From NCBI GenBank assembly GCA_007129655.1, contig SKVC01000013.1, positions 1 to 6,681 on the forward strand: a stretch of DNA of 6,681 bases, in the 5' to 3' direction. The position numbers and the translations under genes were made by a program. The notes beneath the pieces were generated by a model. That model saw only the letters and a list, made by a program, of their open reading frames with translations, was not told the origin of the DNA and did not search any database. How positions within the stretch are numbered: the first letter of the stretch is position 1; every line of letters begins with the position of its first letter. Of the stretch, positions 1 through 5,633 are shown piece by piece. The DNA comes from Thermoplasmata archaeon (lineage in GTDB: Archaea; Thermoplasmatota; Thermoplasmata; Halarchaeoplasmatales; Halarchaeoplasmataceae).

Positions 1-12
1 ATAAAAATATGT
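1..12 (-). terminator. possible T-rich terminator after PAN
   Basis: Downstream of the PAN stop codon, the minus strand carries an AT-rich stretch ending in a run of five T (ATATTTTTAT at positions 10 to 1). Archaeal RNA polymerase commonly stops at U-rich tracts without a hairpin, so this fits the end of the DUF763-PAN transcript. The window ends here, so any further T tract or a following gene cannot be seen. Confidence 0.3.
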
Positions 13-37
13 TCCGATATTTTTCTTGATCGCTATA

Positions 38-1312
38 TCAGGCGAACATAACTTGTTTCTTGATCTTCCTCTCCGGCGAATCGGACAGAACTTTTTCGAT
101 ACCGTATAGAAATTCATCCATGCCAATTTCGTCTTTACCGTTTCTTAAAGAAAACATACCCGCCTCGGTGGTTATGGACTTTATGTCTGCGCCGCTGGCC
201 TCCTCTGTTTTTTTTGCTAGTATATCCATGTCCACATCTTCCGATATCGGCATCTGCGATGTGTGTATCTCAAATATCCTCTTTCTAGCGTCTCTATCGG
301 GTATCGGTACTTCGATTATCCTATCGAAACGCCCGGGTCTTAAAAGGGCACTGTCCAGTAACTCCGGTCTGTTTGTTGCGGCCATAATTTTTACGTCTCC
401 CAGCGGGTCGAAGCCGTCGAATTCTGCAAGGAACTGCATCATCGTTCTCTGGACTTCGCGATCGCCGGAAGTAGCATTTTCAAAGCGTTTAGATGCAACC
501 GAATCTATTTCGTCGATAAATATGATAGCCGGTGCCTTGTGTTTTGCCATGGCAAAGAGTTCTCTTACCATCCTGGCACCCTCTCCGATATATTTCTTGA
601 CTAATTCGGAGCCTACCATCCTTATGAAAGTTGCGTTAGTATGATGTGCAGCCGCTTTAGCTATCAATGTCTTTCCCGTTCCCGGAGGCCCTACGAGTAA
701 TATTCCTTTGGGAGGTTCTATACCCATTCGTTTGTACTTTTCCGGATATAGTAACGGATCTTCGATGGTCTCTTTTACATCTCTGATCTGGTCCTTCAAT
801 CCACCTATATCTTCATAGGTAACTATTGGTTTTTCAACTATCTCCGCAGCCATGACATTAGGATCAGTTGATTCCGGTAGTAACCTGATTATCGATAGAG
901 TTTGTTTGTTCATGGCGACGCGTATGCCGGGTCTGATATCTCTTTTTGATATGTAATCTGCAGCGGTGACCAAAAAATCCGGACCTGTAGAACTCTTTAC
1001 TATTACACGACCGTCAGGTATCTGTTCTTTCACCGTACCTATGATCAGTGGTGGTTTCTTTAGATTGGCAAGTTCTTTTTTGATATCTCTCATATCTCGT
1101 TTTAATCGGTCGAGCTCGTTGAGAATGTGTTCTCTGTCGCCTCCGAACTCAACGTCTATCAAAAGGCTATCGTGCTTCCTTTGTAGCTCCTCAATACGCC
1201 TCGTCAATCCTTGAGAAGATTCGCTCATATTTTCTTCTGCCAAGTAACCACCGTTATTGAATATCTGATTTAGCGTTAAGGGTTGTAATAAATATTGTGG
1301 TAATACACTCAT
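38..1312 (-). CDS. pan: Proteasome-activating nucleotidase (PAN), AAA+ ATPase
   Basis: This is the hexameric AAA+ unfoldase that opens the 20S proteasome gate and feeds it unfolded protein, acting in the cytoplasm. Seen in the sequence: an N-terminal coiled coil (about residues 35-85), a PP pair (87-88) leading into the OB domain (about 88-148), Walker A GPPGTGKT (208-215), the pore loop YIG (241-243), Walker B IIFIDEID (263-270), sensor-1 N314, and the second region of homology with arginine fingers R328 and R331. The C-terminal tripeptide is MFA, a Phe version of the HbYX gate-opening motif. The start chosen (1312) overlaps the upstream DUF763 stop as ATGA, giving 424 residues. An ATG at 1226-1228 (MSESS) would give 396 residues and drop a 28-residue stretch that is not coiled coil. 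Neither start has a Shine-Dalgarno site. The family call is firm; the start is not. Confidence 0.97.
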   Translation of the reverse strand: MSVLPQYLLQPLTLNQIFNNGGYLAEENMSESSQGLTRRIEELQRKHDSLLIDVEFGGDREHILNELDRLKRDMRDIKKELANLKKPPLIIGTVKEQIPDGRVIVKSSTGPDFLVTAADYISKRDIRPGIRVAMNKQTLSIIRLLPESTDPNVMAAEIVEKPIVTYEDIGGLKDQIRDVKETIEDPLLYPEKYKRMGIEPPKGILLVGPPGTGKTLIAKAAAHHTNATFIRMVGSELVKKYIGEGARMVRELFAMAKHKAPAIIFIDEIDSVASKRFENATSGDREVQRTMMQFLAEFDGFDPLGDVKIMAATNRPELLDSALLRPGRFDRIIEVPIPDRDARKRIFEIHTSQMPISEDVDMDILAKKTEEASGADIKSITTEAGMFSLRNGKDEIGMDEFLYGIEKVLSDSPERKIKKQVMFA

Positions 1313-2418
1313 TTACACGTCAATTTGTGAAGACGTCTGAGTGCATCCCTACGTTGTGTTTCTTTTACGTCGGCATCCTCAACCGCCCCTCGGAGTACTT
1401 CGATGGTGGAATCGTAAACATCTCTATCTACGGGATAAGGCGTTCCGTCTTTACCTCCGTGTGCAAAGCTGTATTTAACCGGATCTTCCCAGCTCGGTTC
1501 GCTACCATAAATAAGATCGGATACCAAGGCGAGAGCCCTCAGCTTTTTTGGTCCCATACCTCTTAAGCCCACCATCTCTTCATAATTACTAGGTTGAAAT
1601 TCATATGCCCGTTTTAGTACATCCCATCCCCTTTTTGATATGTCGATCTGTAACACAGGATGTCGTTCGGGCATATTAAGATCTTTATTTTGAAACGTGA
1701 GCAGATTAGTTTGCCCGCTTCCTGCCAGGTATCTACGTAAGTGCTTAGGACCGTCGTTCACTAAATCCACACTGGTTTTTTGGGCTTCTTCACTTCTCTG
1801 GGAAGTCATATCCAAAACGTTCTCTTTTCTTGTATCGCAGCAGATCCCTGCATGCGGCTCGTCAACAAATCCTTCAGCTGGATCATTTCTCCAATGATAC
1901 CTTCTAGCAAAACCTCTTTCTCCATCCATACCCTGTTGGACAACGCCCCAATCTCCGTCTTCGGTAACAAAAAAAGAGTGATGATATAACCGATAATCGT
2001 CCTGTATACAACTGTTGTCGACCTTTGATGACATCTTAGATGCGTAGACCATTTCGTCGATTACAGAAGATCTTAAAGAAAAAACATCTTCCAAACCGCT
2101 TATCTCAGCCGGAGTTTTCAGGCCGGCTTTTCCCTTACCGCCGAGAACAGCTACGCCAGATTCTTCTGGCTCTATTGCCATTTTTAGGGCTCCGCAGGTC
2201 GTCGTAGTTGTACCACTGGAATGCCAATCAAAACCGATGGTACATGCAAGTGCCTGGAACCAATAGGGATCGGTGATTCGATGTAAAAATTCCTTTCTAC
2301 CGTACTCATCCATAACCGCCTTTGATATAGCTCCGCTTAACTCGACCATCCTTTCGAAAAGCCATGGAGGCGCTCTTCCATTGTGTAGAGGTAGATCAGC
2401 GGTACCGGACACATTCAT
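1309..2418 (-). CDS. DUF763 domain-containing protein
   Basis: This is a full-length member of the DUF763 family, which has no established function, found in archaea and some bacteria. It begins with the characteristic GTADLPLHNGRAPPWLFERM segment (residues 5-24). Other family-like blocks are the Thr-rich GTTTTTCGALKMAI (69-82), VVQQGMDGERGFARRYHW (159-176) and EPHAGICCD (187-195). Residues about 279-303 (LRGMGPKKLRALALVSD) look like a helix-hairpin-helix element, often used for sequence-independent DNA contact; a nucleic-acid role is inferred from this alone. The length, 369 residues, is in the normal range as I recall it. The ATG at 2418 lies about 27 bases after a TATA-like box, which suggests a leaderless mRNA. 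The stop overlaps the PAN start by four bases, so the two are probably translationally coupled. No catalytic residues can be named with confidence. Confidence 0.9.
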   Translation of the reverse strand: MNVSGTADLPLHNGRAPPWLFERMVELSGAISKAVMDEYGRKEFLHRITDPYWFQALACTIGFDWHSSGTTTTTCGALKMAIEPEESGVAVLGGKGKAGLKTPAEISGLEDVFSLRSSVIDEMVYASKMSSKVDNSCIQDDYRLYHHSFFVTEDGDWGVVQQGMDGERGFARRYHWRNDPAEGFVDEPHAGICCDTRKENVLDMTSQRSEEAQKTSVDLVNDGPKHLRRYLAGSGQTNLLTFQNKDLNMPERHPVLQIDISKRGWDVLKRAYEFQPSNYEEMVGLRGMGPKKLRALALVSDLIYGSEPSWEDPVKYSFAHGGKDGTPYPVDRDVYDSTIEVLRGAVEDADVKETQRRDALRRLHKLTCK

Positions 2419-2440
2419 GGTCGAAGATCATTACATTTGT

Positions 2441-2450
2441 ATTTATAAAC
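2441..2450 (-). promoter_or_regulatory. TATA box of the DUF763-PAN operon
   Basis: The minus strand reads GTTTATAAAT. Its centre lies about 27 bases upstream of the DUF763 ATG at 2418. That is the usual archaeal TATA-to-start distance, so transcription would begin at or next to the start codon. This supports a leaderless transcript and supports the 2418 start. Confidence 0.6.
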
Positions 2451-2490
2451 AAATAACAGGGGTGCGTGAAAGTATATGCTGATAATGTTA

Positions 2491-2506
2491 GAAAAGATAT
2501 ATATAC
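2491..2506 (+). promoter_or_regulatory. Strong BRE/TATA-like promoter facing non-coding DNA
   Basis: GAAAAGATATATATAC combines a purine-rich BRE-like element with a nine-base TATA tract (2497-2505) on the plus strand. Transcription would be expected near 2527. No start codon with a meaningful reading frame follows, so the product would be a non-coding RNA or a long leader for the glycosylase gene at 2756. The TATA tract is nearly symmetric, but the A-rich BRE side favours plus-strand firing. Confidence 0.45.
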
Positions 2507-2526
2507 TTGAAAATAGTAAGCGGATT

Positions 2527-2630
2527 ACGTGATATCTGTTGAGGAGGTATTGCTAAAAACTGCAAAGTGGCACATTTGAGTATATCCAGTATTGACGATG
2601 TCGCTGAATGATCACATATTACCTCCTCTA
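2527..2630 (+). ncRNA. Candidate RNA with a nine-base closing stem
   Basis: Downstream of the 2491-2506 promoter, GAGGAGGTA (2541-2549) pairs perfectly with TACCTCCTC (2620-2628), enclosing about 70 bases. A small inner TTGC/GCAA stem-loop follows the left arm at once. There is no open reading frame of any length. I found no C/D, H/ACA or tRNA consensus. The 5' end is a guess from TATA spacing, and no T-rich terminator follows the right arm, so a transcript could continue into the GC-rich element and the glycosylase gene. The fold is visible in the sequence; the RNA itself is inferred. Confidence 0.25.
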
Positions 2631-2697
2631 GATATATAAATATAAAACGCCGGCGGAAATGGGTCGGAAGCGCATTCCCGCGCTCGGTTGAGGAGGT
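2538..2697. repeat. GTTGAGGAGGT direct repeat with an inverted copy between
   Basis: The 11-mer GTTGAGGAGGT occurs at 2538-2548 and again at 2687-2697. Between them, ACCTCCTC at 2621-2628 is the exact complement of the eight-base core. The central copy can therefore pair with either flanking copy, but not both at once. The core resembles a strong Shine-Dalgarno sequence, and its complement resembles the 3' end of 16S rRNA, although no gene start follows at a useful distance. Confidence 0.8.
2631..2647 (+). promoter_or_regulatory. AT-rich TATA-like tract before the GC-rich foldback
   Basis: GATATATAAATATAAAA sits directly before the GC-rich foldback at 2649-2713. Read as a plus-strand TATA box, it would place a start near 2660, inside the left arm of the foldback. 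The fit to a promoter for that element is therefore poor. It could equally act on the minus strand or simply be a melting tract. Confidence 0.3.
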
Positions 2698-2713
2698 CCG
2701 GCCCATCGTCGGC
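2649..2713. ncRNA. 65-base GC-rich structured element of unknown function
   Basis: This element is 71% GC, next to strongly AT-rich DNA, and folds back on itself. GCCGGCG (2649-2655) pairs with CGTCGGC (2707-2713) over seven positions including one G-U. After a three-base GAA bulge on the left only, ATGGGTCGGA (2659-2668) pairs with TCCGGCCCAT (2697-2706) over ten positions including one G-U. Stacked on this, AGCGC/GCGCT (2669-2673 with 2680-2684) closes a six-base loop. A 12-base unpaired stretch (2685-2696) on the right carries the GAGGAGG motif. The same fold can form on the minus strand. It does not fit tRNA, H/ACA (no ACA tail), C/D RNA or an intrinsic terminator. Alternatives are a structured leader, a protein-binding site or a small repeat element. 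Confidence 0.4.
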
Positions 2714-2725
2714 AATGACTATAAC

Positions 2726-2735
2726 GTAATATACA
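2726..2735 (+). promoter_or_regulatory. TATA-like box of the glycosylase gene
   Basis: GTAATATACA is centred about 26 bases upstream of the ATG at 2756. That spacing predicts a leaderless mRNA and matches the arrangement of the DUF763 promoter. No Shine-Dalgarno site lies just before the ATG, which agrees with leaderless initiation. Confidence 0.5.
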
Positions 2736-2755
2736 TCCGATAATTCTGGCCGGTT

Positions 2756-3406
2756 ATGGAAGACTTGGAAGGACTCTACATCAAATTGTACAACCATTTC
2801 GGCCCTCAAAACTGGTGGCCCGCGGAAAGCCGTTTTGAGATGATGGTGGGTGCGATTTTAACTCAAAACGTTTACTGGAAAAATGTAGAGATCGTGATCG
2901 CCCGTTTGAAACAAGAAGGTATACTAGATCCCAAAAGTATCCTTAAAACACCGGATACCGTTTTACAAGAGCTTATCAGACCCTCCGTTTTTTACAAACA
3001 AAAAACAAATAGTATCAAAAGGCTGGCACTAGCCATCATCGAAGCAGATGGAGTCGACTCTTTTCTGAACAAAAACGACCTGAGAACACGACTTCTTGAT
3101 ATAAAAGGCATAGGACCGGAAACAGCCAACAGCATCGCACTCTATGCCGGTGATAAACCCTACTTCGTTGTCGATGCATACACCATGCGTATACTAGAAA
3201 GGATGTACGGCATAGTAGGAAATTACAGCACCATCCAAAATATGTTTCACAAATCTTTGAAAAAGGATATCGAACAATACCAGGAATTCCACGCCCTTTT
3301 GGTCCGAACAGCAAAAGATTTCTGCACGGTTAAACCGAGATGTGTAAAATGCCCTGTTTCAGATAGATGCAGATACTCTAACCAAAAAAATACCTCTTCC
3401 ATCTGA
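2756..3406 (+). CDS. Endonuclease III-like HhH-GPD DNA glycosylase, 4Fe-4S
   Basis: This is a base-excision repair enzyme of the HhH-GPD superfamily that cuts damaged bases from DNA. The sequence shows a long helical domain beginning around FEMMVGAILTQN (27-38). The helix-hairpin-helix DIKGIGPETANSI (115-127) is followed by VVDAYTMRIL (138-147), containing the catalytic Asp D140. Cys 190, 196, 199 and 205 form the iron-sulfur loop, spaced CX5CX2CX5C, against CX6CX2CX5C in E. coli Nth. The lysine that makes Nth a bifunctional lyase is replaced by E122 (GPETA against GRKTA), so a monofunctional glycosylase is expected. The FGPQNWWPAE opening and these features recall the MagIII-type 3-methyladenine branch, but the substrate cannot be fixed from sequence. 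Length, 216 residues, is normal. The ATG is supported by TATA spacing. The 3' end overlaps the convergent membrane gene by 29 bases. Confidence 0.9.
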   Translation: MEDLEGLYIKLYNHFGPQNWWPAESRFEMMVGAILTQNVYWKNVEIVIARLKQEGILDPKSILKTPDTVLQELIRPSVFYKQKTNSIKRLALAIIEADGVDSFLNKNDLRTRLLDIKGIGPETANSIALYAGDKPYFVVDAYTMRILERMYGIVGNYSTIQNMFHKSLKKDIEQYQEFHALLVRTAKDFCTVKPRCVKCPVSDRCRYSNQKNTSSI

Positions 3407-3896
3407 GTATGTCCCTCTTTATACTACGGTAAAATGAAGGAAAATACACTACACTCAAGAACGTACCCAATATAAATACCGCGATGTAAAACACTTCACT
3501 ATCCGCCCTGTAAGGCTCTATCCCATCTATTATGAACCCGAGTTCATCCACTATAAAACCTAAGCCCGCACCGAACAGTATCGAACTGATCCTGGCTATG
3601 GAACGGCTCCAATAATTTATAGAGAGCCAGGCAGCTATAGATATCAGCACTATTCCATATGTGATATGGTGTATATGATAACCACCTATTATCAGATTAC
3701 GGCCTACAACAAAGGTAGCCTCCGGCGGAGTCTTAGTAGCTTCGAACAGTATGACCCATAGTCTAGCCGCTACGAAAGTGATGGTAAAAGAGATGGAAAC
3801 TAAAAACGGGGTGGAACTGCGGTTTTTTTTGAACTCATTATGAACGGCCCGGGGAAGAAATGAAATTATCGGTTTTAGCTTGTCCTTTGCAGTCAT
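3378..3896 (-). CDS. Small multi-pass membrane protein with HxHH and DE motifs
   Basis: No function is known to me. The 172-residue protein has a short basic N-terminus and about four membrane segments (roughly residues 31-51, 77-94, 104-124 and 134-152), ending in a basic tail. Two polar motifs lie at or inside membrane segments: GGYHIHHITYGI (71-82) and FIVDELGFIIDG (114-125). The pairing of an HH...G segment with a later DE recalls a widespread uncharacterised membrane family in archaea and bacteria, and these residues could bind a metal or ion; that is inference. The start at 3896 is 47 bases after the GT-C-like gene stop; a weak TATA-like tract at 3925-3934 is about 34 bases away, longer than ideal. 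Co-transcription with the upstream gene is possible. Its last 29 bases overlap the end of the glycosylase gene. Confidence 0.8.
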   Translation of the reverse strand: MTAKDKLKPIISFLPRAVHNEFKKNRSSTPFLVSISFTITFVAARLWVILFEATKTPPEATFVVGRNLIIGGYHIHHITYGIVLISIAAWLSINYWSRSIARISSILFGAGLGFIVDELGFIIDGIEPYRADSEVFYIAVFILGTFLSVVYFPSFYRSIKRDILRWKRYFFG

Positions 3897-3943
3897 GTAT
3901 TAACGAAGATATGCCAACTATCTCAAATAAAACTTTCCGTAAT

Positions 3944-5596
3944 CTACGGAACTATATACAACTCCGTTTCATCACCCGAATAAAGTAGATAATTACTTCT
4001 GTAGAATCCAAGAATTTCCCGGTTAAATGGATAAGGATGATGACCGTCTTTGGTGGTAACACCCTGTAAAGTCTTTTCGTCCCACATAATATACCGCACA
4101 TACAGATCATGGGCTTCGTCAAGAGCTTCTTGATGATCACTTGAGAAATATATATCATGCCCTTCAACCCAGGTTAAATTTCTGTTGCCTACAGCGAAGA
4201 GAGATGCGCTTAATCTGTGATCCGCTGCTACTTTATCCCCTAGATTCCTTCTCAACCAAAAGCCACCCTCTACTTCGTCCCAATCCGTAGATTCGTCGTA
4301 TCCCTGTGCCATCTCCTGAGATGGATATATCAATGGAATGTTGTACGCGAATAACACTGCTAATAACAACATAACAACTACGGATTTTTTAATGACGGAA
4401 TAAGGGTTGAACATAGAACTTAATCTAATAAGACCTAATCCAAAAAGCAAAGACACAGGTACCATGACGAATGCCAACTGCCGCATGGGCAGGAACGACG
4501 AAGAGCCTGTTATTACACCGGCCGTGAAAGATAACAATACAAATGTCATCCAGCCTATAACATGGGCCCCGTCCCTTAATGCCCAGATGATCTTTGTTGA
4601 GCCTAAAGTGACAACCCCGAGTAAGATGAGAGGAATATAGTAAAAAACCAGTTCGTTCAACTGTATTTCTCTACCGGGAATTGGATTGTGATACAGATAT
4701 ACGATAAATAAAACGATAGAGACGAAAAGTATCACAGAATATATGTAAAATAATTTGAGGTCTTCATTGTGTAAATCAATGGGGGGAACGATGCTTTTTC
4801 CGGCCATGATCCTGTGCAATATGATCAGTAGAGCCATACCTAGATACGGAACTAGTAGTATGGAATATGAGGGGAAACCAAAGACGTTGAGTAGACGATT
4901 CTCTGCGAATGGAGGAGCCGCTAAAAACCAGTAAGCTATAGAAGCAGTGGTGAAGAAGAGGAAAAAACCTATTCTGTATCTATCTGCCCGGGTTATTTTC
5001 TTTCGACATATCACCGAAAAGAATAGACCACCGAAGAGAAAAATTATCAAGAAAAATGATGAAAAATGATGCGTAACTATCAAGGCAAAAGAAGCTGCTA
5101 TCATAAGTACCAATAATTTACGGTTCTCATGAGTAAGCATTGCCGAGAGAAGCATTATAAACAACATCAAAAAAAAGCCTAGGGTCTCCGGCTTCGGCTG
5201 GGAAAAATTGTATACGAAGGGGGCTAAAACTGTCAAAAATGAAGCCGAACATATTGAGGCTTTTATGCTATGTGTTATACGCTTAGCTAAAAGAAATACT
5301 ATCAATGGCACCATGGAAGAAAGTATCAGAGGCCCTAATTGCACAGCTTCAAAAATATGTATGCCTGTAAAATTGACCGTACCGCCTAGAATAAACATCC
5401 CTGGAAAAAAGGGATAGGCCCTTGCCCAACCGTCCCTTGCTAGATAAATTCGACCGGTTGAAACCCATTGACGTGTGTAATAAACATATTCGCCGCAATC
5501 CATACCCCAGAATGTATGTTCGAAAAAAGGTAAGCTCCGTACAACAAATGATAATAAAACTATCGAAATCAGTGCACAGATATGTGAGCGTTTCAT
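3944..5596 (-). CDS. GT-C-like membrane glycosyltransferase family protein
   Basis: This 550-residue protein looks like a GT-C fold glycosyltransferase, the class that moves sugars from polyprenyl-phosphate carriers on the outer face of the membrane. After the first membrane helix (about 6-24), the external loop carries FWGMDCGEYVYY (29-40), whose D33 and E36 fit the acidic catalytic motif of the superfamily. Further hints are a QPKPE segment (133-137), THHFSS (175-180) and R372 ahead of a late helix. About eleven to twelve membrane segments run to residue 423, followed by a soluble domain of about 127 residues containing DWDEVEGGFWLRRN, a layout seen in archaeal membrane glycosyltransferases. 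No DXD or WWDYG oligosaccharyltransferase signature was found, so the exact reaction is open. It starts 37 bases after the aminopeptidase stop with no T-rich terminator between, suggesting read-through. A TATATA at 5603-5608 is too close to be its own promoter. Confidence 0.75.
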   Translation of the reverse strand: MKRSHICALISIVLLSFVVRSLPFFEHTFWGMDCGEYVYYTRQWVSTGRIYLARDGWARAYPFFPGMFILGGTVNFTGIHIFEAVQLGPLILSSMVPLIVFLLAKRITHSIKASICSASFLTVLAPFVYNFSQPKPETLGFFLMLFIMLLSAMLTHENRKLLVLMIAASFALIVTHHFSSFFLIIFLFGGLFFSVICRKKITRADRYRIGFFLFFTTASIAYWFLAAPPFAENRLLNVFGFPSYSILLVPYLGMALLIILHRIMAGKSIVPPIDLHNEDLKLFYIYSVILFVSIVLFIVYLYHNPIPGREIQLNELVFYYIPLILLGVVTLGSTKIIWALRDGAHVIGWMTFVLLSFTAGVITGSSSFLPMRQLAFVMVPVSLLFGLGLIRLSSMFNPYSVIKKSVVVMLLLAVLFAYNIPLIYPSQEMAQGYDESTDWDEVEGGFWLRRNLGDKVAADHRLSASLFAVGNRNLTWVEGHDIYFSSDHQEALDEAHDLYVRYIMWDEKTLQGVTTKDGHHPYPFNREILGFYRSNYLLYSGDETELYIVP

Positions 5597-5633
5597 CAGC
5601 CCTATATACCCCTGTTCGTTTTATTGTTTTTCC

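Larger units (their letters stand above)
2419..2755. other. 337-base divergent intergenic region without a gene
   Basis: No convincing protein gene lies between the divergent DUF763 and glycosylase genes. Two minus-strand open frames here (75 and 65 codons) overlap each other, run through promoter-like AT tracts and resemble nothing I know. The region instead holds several TATA-like boxes (2441-2450 minus, 2497-2505 plus, 2632-2646 plus, 2726-2735 plus). It also has three GAGGAGGT or complement motifs and a 65-base GC-rich foldback at 2649-2713. The composition is patchy: strongly AT-rich around 2430-2520 and 2630-2647, then abruptly GC-rich. Confidence 0.7.

Noticed and set aside
60..644. 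194-codon plus-strand open frame opposite PAN
   Set aside because: It is an antisense shadow of the highly conserved PAN ATPase domain, with a composition typical of reverse-strand translation.
2550..2579. Nine-codon plus-strand mini-frame starting at TTG just after GAGGAGGTA
   Set aside because: The purine motif ends one base before the TTG, too close for a ribosome binding site, and the frame is too short to separate from chance.
2601..2628. Similarity to the 3' end of 16S rRNA (GATCAC followed by ACCTCCTC)
   Set aside because: The two blocks are split by extra bases and no upstream 16S helix sequence is present, so this is not an rRNA fragment.
2527..2640. C/D box guide RNA on either strand
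   Set aside because: The plus strand has a CTGA (2604-2607) but no proper C box, and the minus strand has GTGATCA without a CTGA. The full C/D arrangement is missing.
2649..2713. tRNA gene suggested by a seven-base closing stem
   Set aside because: At 65 bases it is too short, it has no T-loop consensus or anticodon arm, and the inner ten-base stem is incompatible with a cloverleaf.
2488..2715. 75-codon minus-strand open frame in the intergenic region
   Set aside because: It crosses the GC-rich foldback and two TATA-like tracts, has no recognisable similarity or sensible composition, and overlaps another equally weak frame (2612-2809) that runs into the glycosylase gene.
5603..5608. TATATA as the promoter of the GT-C-like gene
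   Set aside because: It lies only about 10 bases from the ATG, so transcription would begin inside the gene.
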